Shown: positions 12,417-24,661 of the stretch, piece after piece
How positions within the stretch are numbered: the stretch's first letter is position 1
How the letters are laid out: every line of letters begins with the position of its first letter
Source of the DNA: Sweltsa coloradensis
Lineage: Eukaryota > Arthropoda > Insecta > Plecoptera > Chloroperlidae
Reading direction: 5' to 3'
Length of the DNA stretch: 64,000 nucleotides
Assembly: GCA_024449915.1 (NCBI GenBank)
Contig: JAMZAV010000446.1
Location: 186,001 to 250,000 of the forward strand
Notes under the pieces: generated by a model
What the model saw: the letters and a program-made list of their open reading frames with translations, nothing else
Told to the model about the DNA's origin: nothing
The model's database searches: none
Program-made: the position numbers and the translations under genes

Positions 12417-12879
12417 CGTTTACATGCTGGTTTGAAATCGATTCCAAATGGTTTTCAAAACTGCACGTAAACGCTTAAGGTGGGTTTGGATCGGTTCAAG
12501 TGTACCCTGTTTACTTGTAGGGTTGACTTGAAACTGGTTTATGAAACTGCCATTGTAAACACAGAGTTGCAACCAAAACGTTTGTTAGGTTGCAATTTGA
12601 AGTTATGTTTGCTAAATTCAAGTAAAGAACGGGCATTTGTTTGTTATTCTGAATTATGTTTTAAATGTGAAAGGTACTTGTTTTTGGTCAGATAACGAGG
12701 TTAGATTTTTAGGTTAGAAATTAGACATAAAAAGGTAATTTTTTATTTTCTTTGTGCTGTCTACCGGGAAATAAGTGAACTTAATAAAAGTAAAGAAAGT
12801 TTTCAGATCTGTACCATGTAAACGCATCATCATATTGAATTGAATGAAGACAAAACTTTTTCTAAACTGCATGTAAACG
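12417..12879. mobile_element. MITE-like element with TA target duplication
   Basis: The ends are CGTTTACATGC at 12417 and its inverse GCATGTAAACG at 12869-12879, with similarity running a few bases further (GGTTT / AAACT). Both are flanked by TA. Internal copies of TGTAAACG occur at about 12465 and 12815. No transposase frame. TA duplication suggests a Tc1/mariner-type source; this is inference. Confidence 0.5.
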
Positions 12880-15615
12880 TATAGTACACGTGTGAGCCCT
12901 TGGTTATTTACAAATAAACACTAAACAAATAATAAAATAAATATAACAACTGTTTTATTTGTAATGACGTTTCACTATCCTGCAGTTAAACATTGAAAAC
13001 ACTACGTTGATCGCGTCTTGCACTGCACTGTTTATAAAGCAGCATATTTCAATGCGAGTTAGCTTGGTCACTGTCGCGTGCATAACCTGCTCACTGGGTC
13101 CACCTGATCCAATCAGATCTGAAACATCGGGTTGACGTTGTTATTGAAGTCACATCTGAACCAAGTTTAGCATCCTTGTGGTTCAGTTGAAAGTCAGGTC
13201 CCAAGCTAGGACATGAGGTGGTGATGTCACATTAACGTACGTTCAACTATTATACTTGATACACACTTATTAAACATACTATTTACTAACTATAGGTTTG
13301 TACTTTTGTCCTTCCATTTTGTGGTAATTACACCCAAGCGTAAAATACATAACCAAAAATGCGGGTGAAAAGTGTAATAATACACGTGTGAATAAAAAAA
13401 CGATGTTCTTGTAATTTGACAACAGCAAATTTCGAGGTTATGTTGCCAGCTGTCATTCAATTCAAACACATTTTCAAGATATCTCTCTCAATAACGCAGT
13501 TTGTGTATTTTATTACGATTCTATTACGTATATTTTTATTACTACAAGTTTTATCGTCTATTTATAAGAACAATCCCACATAATAACGTTGTTACTTTTG
13601 AAACAGGGCGCGAATTTTCCTTGCTTACATACTTTTACATCTTCTTAAGAGGCAGGTTTAAAAGTTGTAAAAGTGGTAATTACTACCGGGACAGAAGAAC
13701 ACGTCAGTGGAAGAAAAGTAGTAATTACACCTGGACAATAGAACGCTTATTTCTTCAACAGGTGTGAACATGAGTTGACAAAAGAACAAACCTCTTGATA
13801 CACACTGTCAAGCACTTTACCTGGCAACTTTTAAAATCTTCACTTAACGCGCCATTATGGGTATTTAAAAAAAAAATTGGTTTAAAGTTATTGGATGTTA
13901 CAATATACAAAACCTTTTAGTGGTTAATCACTCTTAATTATACAATAAATACAACGTTTGCGAAATGACAAAATCTATTCCCACTATCAGGTTATTTAAA
14001 AAAAATCATGTTATGAAAAATATAAGGGTAAACTAAATCAGCAAGCTATAATAGAATCACACGATATTATTTACTACTCTATTATAACAACCGAACTTAA
14101 CGATGAAAATGAGGCCCGAATTCAAAGTCAGCCTATAAACCAGGTGGTCCCATTTTTGCTAAGGGCTTTGGTTTGTTGAAAACCAATTTATTTTCAATAT
14201 AATAAGAGAGAGAGAACTTTTTTTTTTTAACAAAACAAAACTCTTGTTGTACAAATAAATCAGAAACCATAAAAATACATCATATTATTTTTCTTAAATA
14301 ACAACCATTAAGATAGTAAATAAAGCCGAATTCAAAGTCAGTTTAGGCATAAAGGTGTTCCTAGATTGGAATGGCTTTTTTATGCAACACAAATCATTTT
14401 CAATATAATAAGATAATTATTGTTCATTTTTGATAACTTTATGTATCTTACGTATAGAATGTTTATAACCCAACACAGGGGTGACGAGGCTCGCCAAAGT
14501 GTGTTCCTTGATAGTTAACGAGCCTTGTTTGTCACCCTTTGCCGCTTGCGGAGAATAATGATTGAAACAAGTTCTGGTGGTATTAAAAAAATACAAAATA
14601 AAATAACTGAACACTGGCCGACCCGTTCCGTCCTGGGACTGGTAAATAACAATACAATAAAAAACGTCGAACACAATAAAATATATTCGACGCAACGAAA
14701 TGTCCTGGGCAATTAATTTTAATTATGACTATCTAACTCACTAAAAATTTAACGGATGTTTACTTTTAAAACAGTGGTTTGTCTACTTGCTAATTCTGTG
14801 TAGTAGATCGCTTTACATCTCACGGGTAGTAACAAGTCAAACAGGGGTAGAACTCGAATTTCTTATAAAGCACCCCTCGTATCGATCACAAGGGGGCGCA
14901 AGGTAACCCAATTCCGTGATCGAATCTGAAGATGTAGGTCAAATCCCAGGTCGTTAGGGGGTATAACACTCACCCTTCTTCTCCACACAAAAAGTGGAGT
15001 GGGCGCAAAAACCTCGAGGCACCTATAGCTCGCCGGAATACGAAGTTTTGCTGACTGTTCCTTGCAGACATGTTTATATTAGCAACTTTAATGTCTCGAT
15101 TACGTATTCTATGCTTTCTTTGACACTTGATAAATCGTAAGTGGATCGTGCTGTTTAACATAAATGGGTATTTGTTAAACGTCGACAAAAATTTGTGAAT
15201 GTCGAAGTTTTACAGATGAGATCGTATCAAAATTAATGTTGGCCAATTTATTCTTAATCCTACGTATGTCAAGCTTTACTCAACTATATCGGCCTAAGAT
15301 GTAGGATGCATTAGTTTAATACATATCTTTTGTCCTATTATATCAGCGGTGATAATTCTAAAATCCAAATAGAAAACCGCCCTTTTATGCTGGCAAGGTT
15401 CTACATTTGGAGTATTAGTTGAGTGAACGAGAGTCTATTTCATTTTGATAGAATTGTTATCGGCATTCATTCAAATTCCCTGAAACAAATAAAGTCATTA
15501 AACGGATAATTTATCAATATTATTCAAGACTTGATGAGAAAATAAAAACTAAATTCTCGTGGGAAACTTGCCCTCTTCAAGTGTCTTAACTAGGTAGATG
15601 GAGTAAGGACAATTA
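12880..15615. other. No gene supported
   Basis: Overlapping frames on both strands at 14417-14716 are mutual shadows without family features. A diverged direct repeat is visible: 14100-14200 and 14320-14410 share GAATTCAAAGTCAG and TTTCAATATAATAAGA. A tRNA-like GTCAAATCCCAGGTCGT sits at about 14938. Confidence 0.4.
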
Positions 15616-15619
15616 TTGT

Positions 15620-15775
15620 GAAAGGATGTAAGAGGACTCAATCCCTTGCATTATTCGCATTAACAACTGAGATAAATCTCGAAAAACATTTAATGCAGAA
15701 TGTCGGTCTCGACGGGATTCGAACTCAGGACTCGAACTCAGGACACTGTCGGTTTGAGTAAGTTTGACACAATGC
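15620..15775 (-). repeat. tRNA-derived SINE head, family Z, copy 1
   Basis: Contains GACGGGATTCGAACTCAGGA, a minus-strand T-arm, then CACTGTCGGTTTGAG. GGACTCGAACTCAGGA is doubled here in place of the CTTCCCGAGAGTCGAACGC seen in copy 2, an internal rearrangement. Related to 18945-19100 and 52596-52785. Confidence 0.55.
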
Positions 15776-17020
15776 CTCTATTAATAATTTGCACCCACAC
15801 TTATATTAATTAATCTTAAGCTAAACGTCCACTTAACTTCGCCGATACGTCCATCCCGTGGTCTTAGTATAGGTACATACACACACGGTACATATATAGG
15901 CGTAGCGAGGGGGATCAGGTTGACCCATCCCCCCTGAAATCAGAAGAAGGGTTTATAATAATACGAAATAGCACTATTTTCTATGTGGCATACATATGTA
16001 GGCCCTACATATGGCAATATTATGTAAACTGACAGTAGGTGGATCTTCTTAATTTTATAAATTATCGGCAAAAGCACTCTAAAATCTAGTTAAATGCCAT
16101 TATTTCGAATGTAAAAATTAAAAAAAATATTCATGGGCTTCAGACCTGACTAGACTTAACCCGCACTATCCTCTCCATTGTACCAGGATACAAACTTTTT
16201 ACGAAATTATAGTTCCGTGAGAGGTTCTACAACTTTCTTAATATTAACCCCGAAATTCGCCACTCTCCTCCCCCAATTTAAAATCCGGGCTACGCCCCTG
16301 GGTACATATCCTTGTACCTTGTGACCCACCTATTCGCACGCGCAGATACACACAATAACATGGTTTGCTAGAAGCCTCGTGTTCATCTCCGCAGGCCGGC
16401 TCTCGGTAAACCCTCGAGGGGCTTCTGTCCGGTTTTGTGCGGGCAGAACGGTTGAGCCACCCGGAAATCCGGGTTGTCAACGAGATTTCAGCTTAGTGTG
16501 TGAAATGCGAATGTGTGCGGCGTAGTTCGCGTGGGTGGACGCGCCGCTGTAGACGGAGTTCTTATTGCATAGGCAACCAGGTACTTTGCATTGAAGGCAC
16601 TCTACTTTGCACGTTTTCCCATTGTGATTTAATATAATTATTGTGTAAAAACTAAAAATTAATTGTGAAGGAATCATCATAGCACACTGACTTCAGTCCC
16701 CGTGTAATACCTCTTTTAGACTTGTTCTTCGAAATCTGTCTTTCAGATTCTTCCCCCCTTCCCCCCCCCTCCTTTGAGAGTAAGCTCGACTTCCCTCGCC
16801 ATCCGACAGACTCGTCCCACGAGACTTGCTCTAAGTGCTTTTTAAATTTGACTGTGCAGCTTGTAGACACAATATCCTACAATGGTGAGATGATTACAAG
16901 AAACCTGGTAAACGGTATGGCTTAATAAGTGAAGGTTGCCTTTAAAGGTGATGCGATACAACAGGATCTGTAAGCCGAGCCCAAGAACAAAATATACACG
17001 TTGCACTTTAAGAATATTAT

Positions 17021-17183
17021 GGGTACGTTCCGTATGATGATAACTTGCATGCTTGGGCGTGCCCAAAGCATTCCGTAAACACCGCCGCCATCACAACGCC
17101 CGTAACGCCCAATGTTAAACCCCGGGCATCTTGGGCATGTCTGGGTGTTGTGGGCGCGTTGGAGCATCATTCGGAACGTACCC
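17021..17183. mobile_element. Short MITE present only in duplication copy 1
   Basis: Ends GGGTACGTTCCG (17021) and CGGAACGTACCC (to 17183), with the match continuing into ATGATG / CATCAT. The 163-bp insert is absent between the matching flanks at about 20366 in copy 2. The GC-rich interior has CTTGGGCGTGCCCAAAG, partly self-complementary. The target duplication cannot be read clearly because of local divergence. Confidence 0.65.
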
Positions 17184-17252
17184 TTTCTATGCTCTCTTCG
17201 GTTTATAACATCACTTTAAACAAACATCTATTTTTTGGTTCTTAAGAAGTAA

Positions 17253-17950
17253 CTAGGAAACGCTCAGTTGGACGCGTTGATTAGCAAGCACGTGCTATAG
17301 CTAGACCCACATTGCACATTTGCGACGTTCGCTGTCCACAGGGCCATGTTTCCAATATTATTTATTATTGCCAAGGTATTTGGTTAAAACCGTGTGTAAA
17401 CCTTTACTTTGTGGATAAAATCCACCGCCATCTAGAGGACCTTGACTCCTTGGGAAAACTATTTAAACTTTTTGGTGACAAATAATACCCTGCTTCCTCG
17501 AAAATATTTTGATTTCTTCTAGGTGGCAGTGCATAAGAAACTTCGCGCGTCTTTTCGTTGCCATGGCAACGTTACTTTTGTTATAATGTAATTTCCATTT
17601 ACACTACTTATCGGATCAAAATAAAATTAACATATTCGTGACCGGACGGACATTCTAAATGATTTGGCCACCTCAGATTTTGTCGCCGTTTAGTTTAAAA
17701 AAAAACTTTCGATTAACTTTAATGTAACTTTTTAACTTTTTGAACGATTTTGCCACAAAACTAATGGCATTCAATCGGGAACGAAGCTTTGCGGATGGTC
17801 AAAATTTCAAATCGATCCGAGCCTCCGTTCGAACCATGTTCGAACGTTATGGCGAGACATACAAAAAAAAAACAAAAACAAAAACAAAAACAAAGCTAGT
17901 GACTATTTTTTCCGGCAGAGTCAAATGGAAACGCTCGCTTCGCTCGCTTT
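17253..17950 (-). mobile_element. Helentron-like element, family C copy 1, with readable empty site
   Basis: On the minus strand it starts AAAGCGAGCGAAGCGAGCG and ends AACGC-loop-GCGTTTCCTAG followed by T. Duplication copy 2 keeps the uninterrupted site at about 20431-20445 (GAAGAA then ATCACAAAATG). Insertion therefore fell between two T residues (minus strand) with no target duplication, as expected for Helentrons. The body has an A-rich (T-rich on minus) stretch and the CGCCATAACGTTCGAA block shared with 33287. It has no coding capacity. Confidence 0.75.
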
Positions 17951-17984
17951 ATCACAAAATGTTTTGCAAACATTCCGTTTAGTG

Positions 17985-18530
17985 AAGAGTTGACTTTCAT
18001 TTTTTTTTTTTTGTAAAGAAATAAATGTAACGAAAGAAGATGATTGATATCAGAACACTTAGTAACGGTTTGTGGAAGAGACAAATATAACGTAGAGATT
18101 GCAGCCATCCAGTGAGTGATAACACTTCCAAGATACAAAGAAGAAGCTAGTAAGCCTGGCAGATGATAAACATATCAAAGAGAGTAATACTGTGGATAAC
18201 AAAGGGAGTAATGAAACCTATTCGAACACGTGAAAATACTAAACAATTACTTTTTGGTCCCAATAAGTTGGCTCTCATACAAAATTACAAACAATATAGA
18301 AACTTCCTATGAATTATCAAAGATAATGATAAAGATAAAAAAAAACTTGAACACAAGAAGCCAATAAAAATACAACCAAAATCTGGAAAATAATTAATGA
18401 AGTCTTGGTGTAGATAAATGCTAAATAAATAATCTCAAAAGTACAATCACAATATGCCACATCTCATCAGATGGAAAGTGTTGCCGATACTTTTGCAGAC
18501 TTTTTTTAGTAACTATTAAATCAAATAGCA
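17985..18530 (+). pseudogene. LINE ORF2 fragment, duplication copy 1
   Basis: Parallel to 21066-21560 but more damaged, with several stops and shifts. Readable pieces include ATG-ATT-GAT...TTGTGGAAGAGACAA, then a frame giving LFGPNKLALIQNYKQYRNF and LEHKKPIKIQPKSGK before a stop. The YKQYRN...KK...SGKII pattern resembles the linker between endonuclease and reverse transcriptase in CR1/Jockey-type LINEs. Non-functional. Confidence 0.5.
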
Positions 18531-18782
18531 AAAATAATGTACTCTGTGATCCTCCTTCTACAAAAGTAGGCATACAAGCTCACACCAATAAGAAGCACCA
18601 TTAAAGTTCCTTATTTCTTAACCTAAATCTCGAAAGGATACAATTACATTGATGAAATAAAAGCATATAGATTTAGATCTAGACATTTACACTTTCACTT
18701 TTAAACATCAAATGGAACAACTTCATACGCACTTCTGAACATTTTCGAAAGGGTTTTTCGATTAGTAAGACTATTTTCTATC

Positions 18783-18944
18783 TAGGTGCCCGTTAGGGCG
18801 CCGCAGCCAAGCGCGGTGCGCTACACACTCAAGACCTTATACACAGCGAGTTGGTGATTCGAGGTGTTACCCAGCCGTCAGTAACGTGATGTGAACTTGA
18901 AAACTATCACAATCGAGGGGATTTAGGTACCTGACAAACACTAA
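18783..18944. repeat. Dispersed repeat W, copy 1
   Basis: About 160 bp similar to 52897-53065. Shared blocks are ATCTAGGTGCCCGTTAGGGC, GCCGCAGCCAAG, GCGCTACACA, GAGGTG-ACCCAG and GGGGATTTAGGTACCTGACA. It separates the two duplication copies and is next to a family Z SINE at both loci. The minus strand reads like a tRNA D-arm (GGCTGCGGCGCCCTAACGGG), so it may be another SINE. Confidence 0.7.
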
Positions 18945-19100
18945 AGGGAGGAAAAACTCAACCCCTTGCTTATTCGCATTAACAACTGAGATAAATCTCG
19001 AAAAACATTTAATGCAGAATGTTGGTCTCGACGGGATTCGAACTCAGGACTTCCCGAGAGTCGAACGCTTAACGCTTGAGCCAACACTGTCGGTTTGAGC
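18945..19100 (-). repeat. tRNA-derived SINE head, family Z, copy 2
   Basis: The minus strand reads GTTGGCTCAAGCGTTAAGCG, then GAGTTCGAATCCCGTC: A-box-like and B-box boxes in tRNA-like spacing. Lacks a clean cloverleaf. Best-preserved head of the Z family with 52596-52785. Confidence 0.6.
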
Positions 19101-20551
19101 AAGTTTGACACAATGCCTCTATTAATAATTTGCACCCACACTTATATTAATTAATCTTAAGCTAAACGTCCACTTAACTTCGCCGATACGTCCAGCCCGT
19201 GGTCTTAGTATAGGTACATACACACACGGTACATATATAGGCGAAGCGAGGGGGATCAGGTTGACCCATCCCCCCTGAAATCAGAAGAAGGGTTTATAAT
19301 AATACGAAATAGCGCTATTTACTATGTGGCATACATATGTAGGCCCTACATATGGCAATATTTTGTAAACTGACAGTAGGTGGATCTTCTTAATTTTATA
19401 AATTATCGGCAAAAGCACTCTAAAAACTAGTTAAATGCCATTATTTCGAATGTAAACATAAAAATAAATATTCATGGGCTTCAGACCTGACTAGACTAAA
19501 CCCGCACTATCCTCTCCATTGTAACAGGATACAAACTTTTTACGAAATTATAGTTCCGTGAGCGGTTCAACAACTTTCTTGATATTTACCACGAAATTCA
19601 CCACCCTCCTCCCCCAATTTAAAATCCGGGCTACGCCCCTGGGTACATATCCTTGTACCTTGTGTCCCACCTATTCGCACGCGCAGATACACACAATAAC
19701 ATGGTTTGCTAGAAGCCTCGTGTTCATCTCCGCAGGCCGGCTCTCGGTAAACCTCGAGGGGCTTCTGTCCGGTTTTGTGTGGGCAGAACGGTTGAGCCAC
19801 CCGGAAAGCCGGTGTGTGTCAACGAGATGTCAGCTTAGTGTGTGAAATGCGAATGTGTGCGTAGTTCGCGTGGGTGGACGCTCCACTGTAGGTGGAGATC
19901 TTATTGCATAGGCAACCAGGTACCTTGCATAGAAGGCACTTTACTTTGCACGTTTTTTTAATAGCATCAATTTGTGATTTTATAAAGTTATTGTGTAAAA
20001 ATAAAAAAATTGATTATGAAGGAATCATCATAGCACACTGACTTCAGTCCCGTGTAATACCTCTTTTAGACTTGTTCTTTCGAAATCTGTCATCAGATTC
20101 TCTCCCCCTCCCCCCCCCCCTCTCCCCCGAGAGCAAGCTCGACTACCCTCGTCATCCGACAGACTCGTCCCACGAGACTTGCTCTAAGTGCTTTTTAAAT
20201 TTGACTGTGCAGCTTGTAGACACAATATCCTACAATGTTGAGATGATTACAAGAAACCTGGTAAACGGTATGGTTTAATAAGTGAAGGTTACTTTTAAAG
20301 GTGATGCGATACAACAGGATCTGTAAGCCGAGCCCAAGAACAAAATATACACGTTGCACTTTAAGAATAATTTGTACTCTTTTCGGTTGATTACATCACT
20401 TTAAACAAACTTCTATTTTTTGGTTCTTAAGAAGAAATCACAAAATGCTTTGCAAACATACCGTTTCGTGAAGAGTTGACTTTTCACAATTTTTTTTTTC
20501 TTGTAAAGAAATAAATGTAACGAAAGAAGATGATTGATATCAGAACACTTA

Positions 20552-21065
20552 AGCCTTTGTTTACATGGAGGACTGGGTCCAGTACTGTACTGAAATTTAA
20601 GTAGGGTTCCAATGTCCTTGACGAGTTAACATGTCGAGTACCCAACTAGAACTGAACTGACATTCGGTCAGCATCGACGCCATCTTACGGCGATTGCTCA
20701 AAACATCACTGTTACATAACCCTACTTTCATGTCATTTTCGTAAATACGGGTAGGATTGAAGGCCAGGCCTAGGCGTGTATGATCTACATTTGAAGTTGG
20801 AGCCCAACGAACAGAAGTTAAAAATAGATACAACATTTTAAAACTTATTTATTGACATTTGCAATTAGGCTGCATGTTTTTCAGTTCGGTTTCCTCTCAG
20901 GAAGCTGTTAACATGTGAGTACTCAGTACGGTATTTCGGTTCGGTCCCACCATTTCGTCGGACCGAACCCAACCGGTTCGGTACCTGATTTCATGTGTTT
21001 ACATGTGGTACTGAGACCAAAAACCGTACTCAACTCCGTACTCAGTCCTTCATGTAAACAAGGCT
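20552..21065. mobile_element. PIF/Harbinger-like MITE with TTA duplication and empty site
   Basis: 514 bp with ends AGCCTTTGTTTACATGGAGG and the inverse CATGTAAACAAGGCT. It is flanked by TTA (20549-20551 and 21066-21068). Duplication copy 1 has a single CACTTAGTAAC at about 18057-18067, the exact empty site. A three-base TWA duplication is typical of PIF/Harbinger. No transposase. The 105-codon plus frame at 20915-21232 and the minus frames here are fortuitous. Confidence 0.8.
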
Positions 21066-21560
21066 TTAGTAACGGTTTGTGGAAGAGACAAATAAGATGC
21101 AGCCATCCAGTCAGTGATAACACTTTCATGAAACAAAAAGAAGAGATAGTAAGCCTGGCAAATGATAAACATATAAAAGAGAGTAATACTGTAGATAATA
21201 AAGGGAGTAATGAAACCTATTCGAACACGTGAAAAAACTAAACAATTACTATTTGGTCCCAATGAGTTGGCTCTCATACAAAATTACAAACAATATAGAA
21301 ACTTCCTAGGAATTATCAAAGATGATTATAAAGATAAAATAAAACTAGAACACAAGAAGCCAATAAAAATACAACCAAAATCTGGAAAATAATTTATGAA
21401 CTCTTGGTATAGATAAATACTAAATGATTAATCTCAAAAATTCAAACACAATATGGCATTATCACATCAGATGGAAAGCGTTGCCGATACTTTTGCAGAC
21501 TTTTTTAGAAACTATTTAATCAAATAGAAAAAATAATATACTCTGTGATCCTCCTTCTAC
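21066..21560 (+). pseudogene. LINE ORF2 fragment, duplication copy 2 (interrupted by MITE)
   Basis: After the MITE the frame reads NGLWKRQI...SDNTFMKQKEEIVSLAND to a stop at about 21231. It continues one base shifted as KPIRTREKTKQLLFGPNELA, then LIQNYKQYRNFLGIIKDDYK, ending KIQPKSGK. A later shifted piece, HQMESVADTFADFFRNYL (about 21465-21525), resembles the ADAFNxFF segment just before the LINE reverse transcriptase. The order endonuclease-RT linker, then ADxFxxFF, supports a CR1/Jockey-type LINE. The ATG-started part begins before the MITE, which splits it. Confidence 0.6.
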
Positions 21561-24500
21561 AAAAGTAGGCATACAAGCTCACACCAATAAGAAATACCAA
21601 TAAAGATCTTTATTGTTATTATTTTTATTTTATATATATTTCTTAACCTAAATCTCGAAAGGATACAATTACATTGATGAATTAAAAGCACATAGATTTA
21701 GATCTAGACATATACACTTTCACTTTCTCACTTTGAAACATCAAATGGAACAACTTCCAACATACTTCTGAACATTTTATGATAGGGTTTTTCGATTAGT
21801 AAGACTTCTTTCTATATTTACTTACTGTATATTAAGAGGACAATATAATATAGGACAAGCGTTTTAAGCAAATTCCTGTTTGCTCGGTAGTTCTCGATGA
21901 AGCAGAAATATGTGTGTATGTGTGTATACAGCAATATTTTTCAAGAATTTGTTTTTTAAAATAAAACAATTTGATTGATTTTAGGTTAATGTTTTATCTT
22001 TAAAAATCCAAAATTTACCATATTATTGGATTTATCCTGGCTAATAAACATAAAATATTGAAAATCTACGACTTCAGGGCTGTCTATATATGCGTTATTG
22101 ACAGCCATGTTAAGTTTAATATATGTCGCATTCATCCTGGCCGAGCAAACAGCTATGAGCCAACTGACAAATGTGTCTTATTCCCTCTTAAAGGTTTTTA
22201 GCAAATCCTGAAAGTGTATGTTAGTACTTAAAGTATCTAGCAAACTCATTTCATAGATAATAAACTACATGACCAATAAAATAATGATTCACCTTAGAAT
22301 TATACGACCAGTTAAACTTACAGTTACATTGTTGCCATACTCACATTTCTGCAAGAAACATTTTCTTCTCTTTAAAACTATTTGGCATCATTCCATCTTG
22401 TCCCAGTTCTGCTATAAAATACGCGTTTTTTCTAGTAGTGTAGACCAACATCGTTGACGTAGTTTTAATTCGTGTTTTAGTTAGATTTATCTACTTTGGA
22501 TCTAGTCTTCGCTTTTCGATATGATTCGGTATAGAATTGTCATGAAATTTATGAGGGCAAATGTGAATTCTACTGAAAGAAGCAGCAATGAATATTACTA
22601 GGAATGCGTCGCTGAAGATAACTCTTGGACAGAATGATGTAAGAAACGTTTTGTAATACGACTATTGAAGATGCTTCAGTGGCAAATGATCGATGACAAT
22701 AATAACTGTACAACGATTTTCTTTAATTCTCTCGTAAGAAGTCTGGAAATTTTAAATATTGTATGATGAGCGTACTTGCTTTGAATGTAGCTAGATCTGA
22801 GATTAAATTATAACAAGTAAATGTTAAAGATGGAATTTCAAAATTGAAGATTGCTTTGGACATGCAATATATCAATGTGCAAATTCATTTGTTGGATGAG
22901 AGTTGCCACGGATTGTCATATTTGATATTCAGTGAGATTGCCATACTGGACGAATCTTAGACGAATACTCACTCGATATGAGAATCTCCACAAGTACGAG
23001 TCTCCTGCAGTGGTCGAGTTGGAATTTTTTCTTTGAGGAGATGGTTAAAATTTCATTTGCAGCCCATTATCTGAATTAGTTTTTTAGGATGGGTGGTGGG
23101 GGGCGGCGAATAATTATTTATCAGAAAATAAAAGTAACAAAACATGGTGCTTGGATGATCGTACACTGCAGTGAGCGTAAATGATATTCGGACATGACTC
23201 AATAACATATTCATATAACACAATATGGTTATAGTCATATTATTTTTCGCCATATTATTAAGTTTTTGATATGCCCTTTCCAAGCAACCTATACCATCAT
23301 TGTAATAAGATAACATTTTACAAATTGTAATAAGATAGACTTTTGAAGTACAGACGTGACGTAACGTTAAGAGGAATATTTAATATATATTATGTAGGAA
23401 TCTGGTAAGTTATAAATATTTAGTAGTTTGTGTTCCAGGCTTTGACTCGGAAATATCTTTTTGAATGTTTGTAAACTATGCGTATCAGTAACAAAAACCT
23501 TCATTCTGTTAATATGATATGACAAATCTGTGTTAGACCTAACTGTCACGTGTTTGTCTTTGGAGGGATTGTTGCAATAATATTTCTTTTTGAAGGGATG
23601 GCTATGATGATATACTTCTTCTGGGGGGTGACATTCCACCAACTCCCATCAATTTCACGATCGGTTTACTGGTCTTGCTTAGTGCAACGTATTCTCGTGC
23701 TGTTTTTGGAGCTCACTCATTTAAAGAACTTGCTTAGTAAATTGTCAAAGCACGAGGAAAATCAAGAAACATTCAGAAATGAACATTAACATCACTAACT
23801 TCTTTTAATATGATACGAAAACTTATCATTATAAGCATCGCTCAAGTATCTATTCGCTTCAGAGCTTTGCCTTGGTATCTGATCTGAAGCGCACCAGAAA
23901 ACGCGGAAATCAAAAGATTCCTTCTTTTTGTTTCCTCCTTGATTTACGTAGCACTTTCGACGAGGAAGGAAGAAAGGAGGGGAGGTGAAAGATCAATTAA
24001 AGCGGGAAGGATCCCCCCCCCCCCCGAGGGCTGGAATCAGAATCTCAGCCATCAATCTTACTCTTGGAGTTTCCTTACTTATTTCCTGTTGTTGATTTCA
24101 GTGACACATTTACAGAAAAATAGTCGCGTAAGATTCAAACAAACTTACGAAGACAAAATGAAGTAAAGACATCAGTAATTGTAATTCAAACTTATATTTC
24201 CCATTTGGAATGAAAAAAAATTATCAAGGTTTAACACACTTAGATTAAACAGTAAGATTCTGTATGTGAATTGAAAGTAGCTACTGTGCACATGAATATT
24301 TTATACGGCCTTAAGCTTCATGCTTCATAAATCAATTTTAATATAAGGTAGTTGAGAAATATACTTAGTTTTAGCCGAAAAATCTTAGTTCATGTTTTAA
24401 TCCTAATTTCTATAGTATGCTTTAATTTCACAATTTAATATGCGAAACAAATTATTTACACCATCTTCCGATCTTTCACTATTACTTAAAATTATCAACT

Positions 24501-24646
24501 TCAGTGTAAATAGTCGTAAACAAATGTGCTACCACCTACAAGTAAAAAATTGAAACTAAAATTGACAGCTCAAAACCAAATCATTTACCCCTCAAATTAG
24601 CAATCACGTGATCTTGAATTAGAGTACGAGAAATGAAACGTCTGGA

Positions 24647-24661
24647 CCGGCACCTCCACCA
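24647..24661 (-). repeat. Isolated tRNA-Ala-like motif (copy E)
   Basis: CCGGCACCTCCACCA, 15 of the 16 motif bases (preceded by A rather than C). The flanks match no other copy. Strand is given in primer-site orientation. Confidence 0.6.

Larger units (their letters stand above)
15620..18782 (+). repeat. Tandem segmental duplication, copy 1
   Basis: Matches 18945-21815 along almost its whole length with modest divergence: the same SINE head, ACATATGTAGGCCCTACATAT, CTACGCCCCTGGGTACATA, and the LINE fragment at the end. The copies are separated only by repeat W1. Copy 1 carries two insertions missing from copy 2 (17021-17183 and 17253-17950) and lacks the one in copy 2 (20552-21065), so all three post-date the duplication. 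Confidence 0.85.
18945..21815 (+). repeat. Tandem segmental duplication, copy 2
   Basis: Counterpart of 15620-18782. It retains the pre-insertion state at the positions where copy 1 has a MITE and a Helentron-like element, and itself has a 514-bp MITE at 20552-21065. Similarity ends near TTTTTCGATTAGTAAGACT (about 21785-21810), matching 18750-18775. Confidence 0.85.

Noticed and set aside
21869..22149. MITE bounded by TTTGCTCGG / CCGAGCAAA
   Set aside because: Only about 10 bp of inverted match and no target duplication.
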